Shown here: one piece after another, positions 1 to 8,009 of the stretch
Position numbering within the stretch: the first letter of the stretch is position 1
How the letters are laid out: each line of letters opens with the position of its first letter
Source: an uncultured Eubacterium sp.
GTDB taxonomy: Bacteria; Bacillota; Clostridia; Lachnospirales; Lachnospiraceae
Assembly (NCBI GenBank): GCA_910584245.1
Contig: CAJTZF010000011.1
Coordinates: 48,815 to 78,587, forward strand
Direction of reading: 5' to 3'
Length of the DNA: 29,773 bases
Position numbers and translations under genes: made by a program
Notes under the pieces: model-generated
What the model was told of the DNA's origin: nothing
Database searches by the model: none
What the model saw: only the letters and a program-made list of their open reading frames with translations

Positions 1-141
1 ACGGAGCCGACGGACAGGCCGGGGACGGATCCAACTAATAAGCCGGGGACGGAGCCGACAGATAAGCCGTCTGCGATTCCAACCAATAAACCGACGGCTG
101 TTCCTACCGAAAAACCGATCCCGACACCGACTCCGAAACCG
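1..141 (+). repeat. 24-base degenerate tandem repeat encoding a Thr/Pro/Lys linker
   Basis: Successive 24-base units encode eight-residue units of the form T-E/D-P-T-D/N-K/R-P-G, degenerating downstream to PTPTPKP. Such linkers separate modules of secreted polysaccharidases. The array runs off the window edge, so its full copy number cannot be seen. Confidence 0.8.
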
Positions 142-2361
142 GTGAGTCTGCTTGAGCAAAACTGCAATACCATGACAACAACTGGAACGTATACAGGTTC
201 TATGTCGGATCCATTTGAGGGAGTAAAGCTGTATGCAAATGGAGATGGGGTAAAGACTTCTTATAACTTTGAAGGTACAAATAAAAAGTACCGGATCATT
301 GTGAAAGGGGCTTCAACTAACGATTCGGCGGCAGGTGTGTCCTTGTATATTGGTGACAAGAAAAAAGGAGCCGTATCCTTTACCGGCACACAACTTCAGG
401 AACAGGTGATTGACTTTAAGATGCAGGATGACGAGACGGGAATGCTGGAAATCTTCTTTAAGCTGGAAACAGATAATGGAAGTAATGATACGTGCCTGCA
501 TAGTTTTGAGCTGATTTTCCTTGGTGATATTCCCGAACCGCCGGCAGCTCCTGTACCGATAGGTGGAGTGGCATATAATAACAGTTATCGAAATATGTTT
601 ATGGAACTTGGGCACACGGAGGAAGAGATCGATGCCAAAGTGGAGGAAGCATGGCAGAAATTCTTTTATGGGACCGAGGATGAGCGGATTTATTATCCAG
701 TAGAACCGGATATGGCATATATTTACACAGCAGATACAGATGATGTGCGTTCGGAGGGTATGTCCTATGGTATGATGATCTGTGTGCAGATGGATAAGCA
801 GGAAGAATTTGACCGTCTGTGGAAGTGGGCCACGACTTATATGCGGCATGCCAGTGGTGAGTTTAAGGACTATTTTGCATGGAAGTGTTCTGCAAGTGGA
901 AATAAAATGGAGAATACGCCAGCACCGGACGGGGAAGAATATTTTGCAACAGCGCTTCTATTTGCTTCGGCAAGATGGGGAGATGGGGATGGTATCTACG
1001 ACTATGGCGGAGAGGCCCAGAAACTTCTAGATGCCATGTACTATCATGACAATGGCAATGTAACAGTAAACAGTATTTTTAACGCCCAGTACAAGATGCC
1101 AGTATTTTGCCCCATCGGAAGTGCGATGAATCATACCGATCCATCGTATCATCTGCCAGCATTTTATGAAGTATGGGCACTGTGTGATGAGGAACATAGT
1201 GATTTCTGGATCGAGGCAGCAGAGGCGAGTCGTCAGCATTTCAAGGATACGACCAATGAGACGACGGGACTTGGTCCGGACTATGCGAATTATGATGGAT
1301 CTGCTACTGGCGGTAATCATGCGGATTTCCGGTTTGACGCATGGCGTATCGCCGCCAATATTGCCTGTGACTATGCATGGTGGGGAAAGGATACCTGGGC
1401 GACGACCCATGCCGACCGCATACAGGGATTCTTTGCAGGACAAGGCGTGGAAGATTATGGAAATCAATGGTCCTTGGATGGAAAGATGCTGGATAAAGAC
1501 CATTCACCTGGACTTGTAGCGATGAATGCAACAGCAGGACTTGCGGCAAGCAATAAAGAGGCCTGGGCATTTTTGGAGGATTTCTGGAATATAGCACCGA
1601 CAACCGGGAAATACCGTTACTATGACGGGTGTCTGTATATGATGGGTCTGCTTCACTGCAGCGGGAAGTTCCGCGCCTATTTGCCGAATGGCACGAAACC
1701 GGCAGTTAGCTCCACAATTGCAGCAGACAGCTATGAATTTGACAAAGAGGAGACGAAACAGAGTCCGGTGAGAGTGACTATGACATTGAACGGCAATACG
1801 CTGACCCAGATATGCTGTGCGGGGACAGTTCTGGTTCAGGGCAGGGATTATACGATCCAGGGAGATGTGGTGACGATTTCCAAAGACTATCTTGCATCCC
1901 TGGAAACAGGTACGGCTGCATTTTCCTTTGTGTTCAGTGCGGGCAGAAAGGCAACATTGAGTCTGAAGATCAAGGATACGACCCAGGGTGTGGTTCCTGA
2001 ACCGTCCAGTCCCTTTGAACAGATTGCGGCAGGAGCGTTTATGGACTCCAATGATGTGACGGTGGAAGACGGGATTGTAACATTCAATAGTACAGATTCA
2101 TGGATTGCGTTTGATCTTGATTTTGGTACGGATTCCGTACAGAATGCAATCGTATATGTTAAGGAGCCAAATAACAGTGGACAGGTATTTATCTGTATGG
2201 ATAGTGTATCAAATCAGGTGGGTACAATATATAATCTTGGTAATGGAAGCTGGAAAGAGGCTCAGAACAATTGCTCTATAACATCCGGCCAGCACATGGT
2301 TTATGTGAAAGTCAACAAGGCCGGTGCGCAAATGCAATGGATCAAGTTTACAAAGAGATAG
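1..2361 (+). CDS. Secreted GH8 xylan-degrading enzyme with carbohydrate-binding modules, 5' partial
   Basis: The frame is open from base 1, so the true start and signal peptide lie upstream; 786 residues are visible, numbered here from the first codon. Residues 1-47 are a Thr/Pro/Lys linker. About 58-178 is a beta-rich module ending in an Asp-Asn-Gly-Ser-Asn-Asp stretch, like calcium-dependent xylan-binding modules of the CBM36/60 type (tentative). About 190-565 is a GH8 catalytic domain: SEGMSYGMM carries the probable general acid Glu252, APDGEEYF around Asp310 fits the GH8 signature in its Rex-like form, and FRFDAWR around Asp446 is also typical. About 570-665 matches the CBM_X2 Ig-like module, and about 670-786 looks like a CBM6-type sandwich. 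By family this hydrolyses xylan or xylo-oligosaccharides outside the cell; the closest recall is the reducing-end xylose-releasing exo-oligoxylanase. GH8 also contains endoglucanases and chitosanases, so the substrate is inferred. The next gene, a XylR-like regulator, supports xylan. Confidence 0.85.
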   Translation, partial: TEPTDRPGTDPTNKPGTEPTDKPSAIPTNKPTAVPTEKPIPTPTPKPVSLLEQNCNTMTTTGTYTGSMSDPFEGVKLYANGDGVKTSYNFEGTNKKYRIIVKGASTNDSAAGVSLYIGDKKKGAVSFTGTQLQEQVIDFKMQDDETGMLEIFFKLETDNGSNDTCLHSFELIFLGDIPEPPAAPVPIGGVAYNNSYRNMFMELGHTEEEIDAKVEEAWQKFFYGTEDERIYYPVEPDMAYIYTADTDDVRSEGMSYGMMICVQMDKQEEFDRLWKWATTYMRHASGEFKDYFAWKCSASGNKMENTPAPDGEEYFATALLFASARWGDGDGIYDYGGEAQKLLDAMYYHDNGNVTVNSIFNAQYKMPVFCPIGSAMNHTDPSYHLPAFYEVWALCDEEHSDFWIEAAEASRQHFKDTTNETTGLGPDYANYDGSATGGNHADFRFDAWRIAANIACDYAWWGKDTWATTHADRIQGFFAGQGVEDYGNQWSLDGKMLDKDHSPGLVAMNATAGLAASNKEAWAFLEDFWNIAPTTGKYRYYDGCLYMMGLLHCSGKFRAYLPNGTKPAVSSTIAADSYEFDKEETKQSPVRVTMTLNGNTLTQICCAGTVLVQGRDYTIQGDVVTISKDYLASLETGTAAFSFVFSAGRKATLSLKIKDTTQGVVPEPSSPFEQIAAGAFMDSNDVTVEDGIVTFNSTDSWIAFDLDFGTDSVQNAIVYVKEPNNSGQVFICMDSVSNQVGTIYNLGNGSWKEAQNNCSITSGQHMVYVKVNKAGAQMQWIKFTKR

Positions 2362-2382
2362 AAAGCGGAGGTGGCCTGCCGC

Positions 2383-4632
2383 ATGTTTGAGAATGGGAGA
2401 AAGACCATCGGGATGTTCGTCTGCAAGGCATCGGAGTATTTTCAGCGGACCGTCTGCAAGGCAATGGCAGAGCAGGCAGAACAATGGGATTATAACTTGA
2501 TTATATTCTCTACTTTTGGGGAATACGACAACAACCAGGAATATATTACAGGGGAATGCAATATGTTAGAAATCCCCTGCTATGAGAAACTGGATGCCGT
2601 GGTATTGCTGCTGGATACGTTTGATATAGCTGGGATGGAAGAACGGCTTTTGCATCAGTTGAAGGAGCGCACGTCCTGTCCGGTGATCAGTATTCGGAAA
2701 AAGCAAGAGGGATGTATCAATATTCTCAGTGATGATAAGGAGGAAATCAGTCGTATGGTGGATCATATGGTTGATTGCCATCAGGCAAAAAAGATATATT
2801 ATTTATCCGGACCCGCTCATATGTATGATATTGTTTCCCGGGAGGAAGGCTTCCGGGAAACAGTTGTCCGGCGCGGGCTGGATTTTGATGAGACCTATAT
2901 TTATCCGGGGAATCTCTGGTACGATGTGGGGGAACGGGCGGTGGATTATTTTTTATCCCTGCCAGGAAAATTGCCGGATGCGATTCTATGTGCCAATGAT
3001 TATATGGCGGTTTCCGTTTGCGAAGAATTGAATAGACGGAATATTGATGTGCCCGGAGATATACGGATCACAGGATTTGATGATGTGGTGGAGGCAAGGG
3101 AGATCTATCCGCAGATAACTACAGTGCGGGTGAGGCCGGAGGATTTTGCCACCCGTGCGATGGAAGTGATCCGACAGCATGACCGCGGTGAACAACTGGC
3201 AGAAGTGTACTGGATCGGTTCACAAAACCAGTACCGGGATTCTTGCGGTTGTGGCCAGCCAGGTAAAAATCTTGTTACGATGTTTCAGAAATTATTGGAA
3301 AACAACCGCCGTTTGATCCATTTGGGCAAACAAAATACTTTTATGGTATTTCGTATGGAAAGTATTACCCAATATGAAGAATTACCAGATCTGATTGGCA
3401 AGTTTGTAGAGGGCAACGAAGGAGTTCAGAATTTTTTTATCTGTCTGAATGAAGGAAACCGGTATGAAAATGAAAAGGAGGAAGGGAGCTCTTTTACCAG
3501 TCATATGATGCTGGCAATCCATGCTCATTACAACGATGCACATGAGATCGAGGTGGATATGCCAAGGGATTTGTTTGACCGGCGCCAGCTTTTACCTGTG
3601 GCCTATCAAAAAGATGCCCCGCAGATTTATTATGTCAATCCCATGCATTACAGAGAACACTGCTTCGGGTATGCCCTGATTGCTTTTGAACATCACCAAT
3701 TCCAGGAATGCGGCGATTTTTACCAGTCCTTTATCATAAATCTGAGCAGTGTGCTGCAGACGATCTGGCTGCAAAAGCATATCCAGCAGTTAAATGAGGA
3801 GAAGCTTCACTTGCTGCGCTATGAGAGGGAAACGGATATCTATAGCCAGTATGGGTTTTTGGAAGCGATGTCAGACTGGGTGAGAAGTGCTTATGAAAAA
3901 AAGTATTCTCTCGCCTTTCTTTGTGTAAAAGTAATCAATTTGCAGGAGATCATGGAATGCTATGGCTGGTCAGAAAAGGATGCTGCCGTTGCCGGTGTCG
4001 TGGTGGCAATCCGAAAAGCGATCGCTGGATACAGTGAAAGTATGATCGGACGGATCGGAGAAAATGAGTTTTATGTAGTTGGGAAAGATCAGACGAAAGA
4101 AGCATTAAAGGAGATTGAGAGACAGATCATAACGACGGTGAACCAGATGAATCTCGAGTGGGATAAGGATTACCTAGTAGAAATTAGCAGTAGCGCGCAG
4201 GTGCAGAAAATGAAACAGCTCCTTGGGGTGGAGGAATGCCTCCGCCGGGTTCAGGTGAAGGTAAATCAGCACTTCACTGCTAAAGGCAATGCAAGGAAAT
4301 ACAGCAATGAGGCCGTGCAGTTTATTCGGTACAATTATTATCGGAATTTGAGTGCGCAGGAGATTGCTGACAATATAGGTATCACAAGAGGATATCTCTC
4401 TTCGTGTTTTAAAGAGGTCTTTCAATTGTCTGTCCAGGAATACATTACAGAATACCGTTTGAAAAAGGCAAAGGAGATGCTGCTGGACTCGGATCTGAAA
4501 ATAAAAGAAATTGCCTTCTACACGGGGTATCAGGATGAATTGTATTTTTCAAAAGTGTTCAAGAAAAAATATGGGATATCTCCACGAGTATTTCGTCAAA
4601 AATACAGTTCGTCTAATTATAAATCAACGTAG
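2383..4632 (+). CDS. XylR-like transcriptional regulator: LacI-type sensor, degenerate GGDEF-like domain, AraC HTH
   Basis: A 749-residue cytoplasmic protein. Residues 1-280 form a LacI/periplasmic-binding-like sugar sensor (KTIGMFVC at the first strand; DAILCANDYMAVSV, then ITGFDDV late in the domain). About 285-460 is a poorly defined, possibly GAF-like region. About 475-620 looks like a GGDEF fold, but the signature reads IGENEF (558-563), so diguanylate cyclase activity is unlikely. About 650-745 is a double-HTH AraC domain ending in the usual GYQDELYFSKVFKKKYGISP element. Known parallel: E. coli XylR pairs a LacI-like xylose sensor with an AraC domain but has no GGDEF part. ATG 2383 is preferred over the in-frame GTG at 2371 because GGAGGTGG (2367-2374) is well placed for it. 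Only 21 bases separate it from the GH8 gene, so co-transcription and control of xylan use are inferred. No clear terminator follows. Confidence 0.85.
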   Translation: MFENGRKTIGMFVCKASEYFQRTVCKAMAEQAEQWDYNLIIFSTFGEYDNNQEYITGECNMLEIPCYEKLDAVVLLLDTFDIAGMEERLLHQLKERTSCPVISIRKKQEGCINILSDDKEEISRMVDHMVDCHQAKKIYYLSGPAHMYDIVSREEGFRETVVRRGLDFDETYIYPGNLWYDVGERAVDYFLSLPGKLPDAILCANDYMAVSVCEELNRRNIDVPGDIRITGFDDVVEAREIYPQITTVRVRPEDFATRAMEVIRQHDRGEQLAEVYWIGSQNQYRDSCGCGQPGKNLVTMFQKLLENNRRLIHLGKQNTFMVFRMESITQYEELPDLIGKFVEGNEGVQNFFICLNEGNRYENEKEEGSSFTSHMMLAIHAHYNDAHEIEVDMPRDLFDRRQLLPVAYQKDAPQIYYVNPMHYREHCFGYALIAFEHHQFQECGDFYQSFIINLSSVLQTIWLQKHIQQLNEEKLHLLRYERETDIYSQYGFLEAMSDWVRSAYEKKYSLAFLCVKVINLQEIMECYGWSEKDAAVAGVVVAIRKAIAGYSESMIGRIGENEFYVVGKDQTKEALKEIERQIITTVNQMNLEWDKDYLVEISSSAQVQKMKQLLGVEECLRRVQVKVNQHFTAKGNARKYSNEAVQFIRYNYYRNLSAQEIADNIGITRGYLSSCFKEVFQLSVQEYITEYRLKKAKEMLLDSDLKIKEIAFYTGYQDELYFSKVFKKKYGISPRVFRQKYSSSNYKST

Positions 4633-4654
4633 TTAAAATTTTTGAAAAAATTGC

Positions 4655-4683
4655 TTGCATTTTCTGGAAAGGTAGTGTATAAT
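4655..4683 (+). promoter_or_regulatory. Sigma-A-type promoter of the S10 operon
   Basis: TTGCAT (4655-4660), a 17-base spacer and a perfect TATAAT (4678-4683) on the + strand. It lies just after the regulator gene and is the only near-consensus promoter before the ribosomal genes. The predicted start near 4690 gives a leader of about 310 bases. Confidence 0.8.
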
Positions 4684-4689
4684 GGCTAT

Positions 4690-5002
4690 TGCTGTGACAT
4701 TGATAGCGAAGAAGCGTGAGGTTGCCATCCGGGGGGATGGGTTTTCCGTGGAGCGAATGTCAAGAGGTCCGGGCAGAGAGATGCCAGGATCGGTAAACCT
4801 GACGGCAAGTCACTGTACGAACCATATTTTCTGCCAGAGAGCAGATAAACGTGTGTATCAGAAGAGCAATTCCTGAAAAGGGGCGTATGTCATTGTAGAA
4901 TGACATTTTTGCATGAACCGGCATGACACACACGGATGAGTGTACAGTCACCACTTGTCGTACTATCATTCTAATAAGTACGAAAAGGAGGCGGCTTTTT
5001 TT
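4690..5002 (+). promoter_or_regulatory. Long structured untranslated leader of the S10 operon
   Basis: About 313 non-coding bases before rpsJ. Visible hairpins: CCATCC/GGATGG (4725-4740, loop GGGG); a stem of nine pairs with one mismatch between 4766-4775 and 4782-4791; TCTGC/GCAGA (4830-4845); the terminator-like hairpin at 4887-4910; and TGAC..GTCA with an inner ACAC/GTGT stem (4924-4950). S10 operons are commonly autoregulated by a ribosomal protein (L4 in E. coli), and a leader this long suggests attenuation. A small open frame from 4682 overlaps the -10 box and is not treated as a gene. Confidence 0.55.
4887..4910 (+). terminator. Terminator-like hairpin inside the S10 leader (possible attenuator)
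   Basis: ATGTCATT (4887-4894) pairs perfectly with AATGACAT (4899-4906) around loop GTAG, followed by T to 4910. The stem is AT-rich (two G-C pairs of eight), so it would be a weak terminator. It sits about 220 bases after the promoter and 92 bases before rpsJ, where a regulated stop would act on the whole operon. Confidence 0.5.
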
Positions 5003-5317
5003 ATGGCAAGTCAACAGACAATGAGAATCATTTTAAAAGCATACGATCATCAGCTGATCGATTTTGCGGCAGCAAAATTAATTGAAACTGTAAAGAAGAC
5101 AGGGGCAAAGGTGAGCGGCCCGGTACCTCTTCCGACAAAGAAAGAAGTGGTTACGATTCTTAGGGCGGTACACAAATACAAAGATTCGAGAGAGCAGTTT
5201 GAGCAGAGAACGCATAAACGGCTGATTGATGTGCTTAAGCCATCACAGAAGACAGTAGATGCATTATCCCGTTTGGAAATGCCTGCTGGTGTGGCGATTG
5301 ATATTAAGATGAAATAG
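5003..5317 (+). CDS. rpsJ: 30S ribosomal protein S10
   Basis: The 104-residue product has the S10 hallmarks: RIILKAYDHQLID near the N-terminus, GPVPLPTKKEVVTILR, and a basic loop with EQFEQRTHKRLIDV. S10 sits in the 30S head and is also NusE in transcription antitermination. ATG 5003 is preferred over upstream in-frame codons because AAGGAGG lies at 4985-4991 and the protein then begins MASQQTMRI, as expected. It is the first gene of the S10 operon, followed by an unusual 172-base structured gap before rplC. Confidence 0.98.
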   Translation: MASQQTMRIILKAYDHQLIDFAAAKLIETVKKTGAKVSGPVPLPTKKEVVTILRAVHKYKDSREQFEQRTHKRLIDVLKPSQKTVDALSRLEMPAGVAIDIKMK

Positions 5318-5489
5318 CCTTGAGCAAGCTCGAGCGGATCAGAGTTGGGAAGCCCGGGCCCTTGAGCGAATGAGCAGTCCTAAAAGCTTACGATGTTCTC
5401 CGGTTCGGAACAGAGCGTAACCATCTAGGATGATTGCTTTCTCTAATATAAGAAAGTAATCCGCTGTAGAAATTTAGGAGGTAAAGAAA
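5318..5489 (+). promoter_or_regulatory. Structured intergenic RNA between rpsJ and rplC
   Basis: Neighbouring genes here are mostly 0-70 bases apart, yet this gap is 172 bases. CTTGAG(CAAG)CTCGAG forms a hairpin at about 5319-5334. A long imperfect stem nests TCCTA/TAGGA (5378-5382 with 5426-5430), TTACG/CGTAA (5388-5392 with 5416-5420) and GTTC/GAAC (5395-5398 with 5408-5411), separated by internal loops. An 11-pair hairpin with one G-T pair follows, 5432-5442 with 5451-5461, just before the rplC ribosome-binding site (TTAGGAGGT, 5475-5482). No T-tract is seen, so translational control or RNA processing fits better than termination. Confidence 0.6.
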
Positions 5490-6119
5490 ATGAAGAAAGC
5501 TATTTTAGCTACGAAGGTTGGAATGACACAGATTTTCAACGAAGACGGTGTTTTGACACCGGTTACTGTGCTACAGGCTGGTCCCGTTTATGTCACCCAG
5601 ATCAAAACTGAGGAAACGGACGGATACAGTGCAGTACAGGTTGGATTTGGCGATATTCGTGAGAAACTGGTGAATAAGCCAAAAAAAGGACACTTTGCAA
5701 AAGCAGGCGTGGAGAATAAGAGATTTCTCAAAGAGTTTCAGTTTGACAATGCAGAGGAGTTTGAATTAGGTCAGGAAATTAAAGCAGACATCTTTGAAGC
5801 TGGTGACAAAATTGATGTGACGGCTACGAGCAAGGGTAAAGGATTCCAGGGTGCCATCAAGCGTCACGGACAGTCCAGGGGACCGATGGGTCACGGCTCA
5901 AAATATCATAGACATGCTGGCTCCAATGGTTCAGCATCGGATCCGAGCAAAGTATTTAAGGGCAAGAAAATGCCTGGCCAGATGGGTGCTGTAAAAGTTA
6001 CAGTCCAGAATCTCGAGGTAGTGAGAGTGGATGTGGAGAATGACCTTCTCTTAGTGAAGGGTGCAGTGCCGGGGCCAAAAAAATCAACCGTTATAATCAA
6101 AGAATCCGTAAAGGCATAA
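5490..6119 (+). CDS. rplC: 50S ribosomal protein L3
   Basis: A 209-residue L3, normal bacterial length. It starts MKKAILATKVGMTQIF and carries the conserved central segment GFQGAIKRHGQSRGPMGHGSKYHR and GSNGSASDPSKVFKGKKMPGQMG. This loop reaches toward the peptidyl-transferase centre, and L3 is an early 23S rRNA binder. The start has a strong TTAGGAGGT site. It is followed after 24 bases by rplD, whose ribosome-binding site lies in the short gap. Confidence 0.98.
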   Translation: MKKAILATKVGMTQIFNEDGVLTPVTVLQAGPVYVTQIKTEETDGYSAVQVGFGDIREKLVNKPKKGHFAKAGVENKRFLKEFQFDNAEEFELGQEIKADIFEAGDKIDVTATSKGKGFQGAIKRHGQSRGPMGHGSKYHRHAGSNGSASDPSKVFKGKKMPGQMGAVKVTVQNLEVVRVDVENDLLLVKGAVPGPKKSTVIIKESVKA

Positions 6120-6143
6120 CTTTCGGAAAGGAGGATGACACAG

Positions 6144-6764
6144 ATGGCAAGCGTATCTGTTTACAATATGGAAGGCAAAGAAACGGGTAAAATGGAATTG
6201 AATGATTCGATCTTTGCTGCACCAGTAAATGAACATTTAGTTCATATGGCAGTTGTGTTGCAACTCGCCAATAAACGCCAGGGAACACAGAAGGCGAAAA
6301 CTCGTTCCGAAGTCCGCGGCGGAGGGAGAAAACCTTGGAGACAGAAAGGAACCGGACATGCAAGACAGGGTTCGATCCGTGCTCCACAGTGGAAGGGCGG
6401 CGGAGTTGTGTTTGCTCCGACACCTAGAGATTATTCATTTAAGATGAATAAGAAAGAGAAAGTGGCAGCGATTAAATCTGCCTTATCATCAAAGGTTAGT
6501 GAAAACAAGCTGATTGTCGTAGAGGGAATGGATCTTGACGCCCCTAAGACGAAGACAATGCAGTCACTGCTTGACAACCTGGATATGAAGAAGGCACTGG
6601 TTGTTGTAGATGCAGAGGGAAGAAATGTGACACTTTCTGTCCGTAATATTCCGACAGCCAGAGGAGTCTTTGCTAACTCTATTAATGTATATGACATTCT
6701 TAAGTATGACAATGTGATTATGACGAAGAGTGCCATTGCAGCAATTGAGGAGGTGTACGCATAA
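6144..6764 (+). CDS. rplD: 50S ribosomal protein L4
   Basis: A 206-residue L4 of the uL4 family. The conserved extended loop reads RSEVRGGGRKPWRQKGTGHARQGSIRAPQWKGGG, followed by PRDYSFKMNKK. L4 lines the peptide exit tunnel and in E. coli is the autoregulator of this operon. An in-frame ATG at 6135 abuts the AAAGGAGG site (6127-6134) and cannot be used with it; ATG 6144 has proper spacing and gives MASVSVYN. The stop overlaps the rplW start by one base, which implies translational coupling. Confidence 0.97.
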   Translation: MASVSVYNMEGKETGKMELNDSIFAAPVNEHLVHMAVVLQLANKRQGTQKAKTRSEVRGGGRKPWRQKGTGHARQGSIRAPQWKGGGVVFAPTPRDYSFKMNKKEKVAAIKSALSSKVSENKLIVVEGMDLDAPKTKTMQSLLDNLDMKKALVVVDAEGRNVTLSVRNIPTARGVFANSINVYDILKYDNVIMTKSAIAAIEEVYA

Positions 6765-7063
6765 TGGCAGATCTTAAATATTATGACATTATTTCCAAGC
6801 CGGTGATTACAGAGAAATCTATGGCGGGGATGGAAAGCAAGAAATATACATTCTATGTACACACGGATGCGACAAAGGGCCAGATTAAAGACGCAGTGGA
6901 AAAGATGTTTGCCGGGACGAAGGTTGCCAAGGTAAATACGATGAACTGCGAAGGCAAAAACCGCAGACGCGGTATGACGACGGGCAAGACCGCGAAGAGA
7001 AAGAAAGCGATTGTCCAGTTGACAGAGGATAGTGCGGATATAGAAATATTTGAAGGACTGTAA
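6764..7063 (+). CDS. rplW: 50S ribosomal protein L23
   Basis: A 99-residue L23, recognised from YYDIISKPVITEKS at the N-terminus and YTFYVHTDATKGQIKDAVEKMF. L23 forms part of the docking site at the exit tunnel for trigger factor, SRP and SecYEG. Its ATG shares one base with the rplD stop codon (TAATG), so it depends on rplD translation. The basic KNRRRGMTTGKTAKRKKAIV segment is the rRNA-binding loop. Confidence 0.97.
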   Translation: MADLKYYDIISKPVITEKSMAGMESKKYTFYVHTDATKGQIKDAVEKMFAGTKVAKVNTMNCEGKNRRRGMTTGKTAKRKKAIVQLTEDSADIEIFEGL

Positions 7064-7099
7064 AATAAATAATGAGTGAATTTGAAAGGAGTGTAACTC

Positions 7100-7945
7100 A
7101 TGGGAATTAAAACATTTAACCCATATACACCCTCCAGAAGGCAGATGACGGGATCTGATTTTGCAGAAATTACAAAGTCTGTTCCGGAAAAATCCCTTAC
7201 GGTATCCCTGAAAAAGAATGCAGGGCGTAATGCGCAGGGAAAGATCACTGTCAGACACCGTGGAGGCGGATGCAGAAGAAAATACAGAGTCATTGACTTT
7301 AAGAGAAATAAAGACGGGATTCCGGCAATCGTAAAGAGCATTGAGTATGATCCGAACAGAACGGCAAATATAGCGCTTATCTGCTATGCGGATGGCGAAA
7401 AGGCATACATCCTCGCACCGGCTGGATTGAAAGTGGGCCAGGAGGTTATGAATGGTGAAACGGCAGAGGCCAGAGTGGGAAATTGCCTTGAGCTGAAGGA
7501 TATTCCAGTTGGTACTCTGGTGCACAACATTGAGCTTTATCCGGGACACGGCGGACAGTTCGTGCGCTCCGCTGGAAACAGCGCGCAGCTTATGGCGAAG
7601 GAAGGAAAGTACGCGACACTCCGTATGCCATCCGGTGAGATGAGAATGGTGCCGATTGTTTGTAGAGCAACGGTGGGACAGGTCGGAAATGCAGAGCATA
7701 ACCTGATTAACATCGGTAAGGCGGGACGTAAGCGCCATATGGGTATTCGCCCGACCGTCCGCGGTTCTGTTATGAACCCGAATGACCATCCGCACGGCGG
7801 TGGTGAAGGTAAGACGGGAATCGGACGTCCGGGACCATGTACACCTTGGGGCAAGCCGGCGCTCGGCCTGAAGACTAGAAAGAAAAATAAGCAGTCGAAT
7901 AAGATGATTGTTCGTAGAAGAGACGGAAAAGCCCTTGCGAGATAA
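7100..7945 (+). CDS. rplB: 50S ribosomal protein L2
   Basis: A 281-residue L2, close to the usual 273-277. It starts MGIKTFNPYTPSRR, contains GRNAQGKITVRHRGGG, and carries the C-terminal MNPNDHPHGGGEGK loop that holds the conserved histidine near the peptidyl-transferase centre. L2 is needed for subunit association. It lies 36 bases after rplW with a GAAAGGAG site, and base composition here is visibly more GC-rich than in most neighbours. Confidence 0.98.
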   Translation: MGIKTFNPYTPSRRQMTGSDFAEITKSVPEKSLTVSLKKNAGRNAQGKITVRHRGGGCRRKYRVIDFKRNKDGIPAIVKSIEYDPNRTANIALICYADGEKAYILAPAGLKVGQEVMNGETAEARVGNCLELKDIPVGTLVHNIELYPGHGGQFVRSAGNSAQLMAKEGKYATLRMPSGEMRMVPIVCRATVGQVGNAEHNLINIGKAGRKRHMGIRPTVRGSVMNPNDHPHGGGEGKTGIGRPGPCTPWGKPALGLKTRKKNKQSNKMIVRRRDGKALAR

Positions 7946-7967
7946 TAGGTAGCAGGGAAACGCTGTC

Positions 7968-7988
7968 GCCGGGGGTTCTTACCCCGGC
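7968..7988 (+). promoter_or_regulatory. Hairpin between rplB and rpsS
   Basis: GCCGGGG (7968-7974) pairs perfectly with CCCCGGC (7982-7988) around a 7-base loop, 14 bases before the AAGGAGG site of rpsS. There is no T-tract, so it is not an ordinary terminator. It may mark an RNA-processing or translational element; its function is unknown. Confidence 0.5.
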
Positions 7989-8009
7989 AAAATAAAGGAG
8001 GTAAACGAA

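Noticed and set aside
4682..4876. A 64-residue open frame on + before rpsJ
   Set aside because: It begins inside the -10 box of the S10 promoter, has no ribosome-binding site, and overlaps several stable hairpins; it is read as leader RNA.
6431..7795. A 454-residue open frame on - opposite rplD-rplB
   Set aside because: It is antisense to three recognised ribosomal genes, lacks family features and has an unlikely residue composition; a shadow of codon bias.
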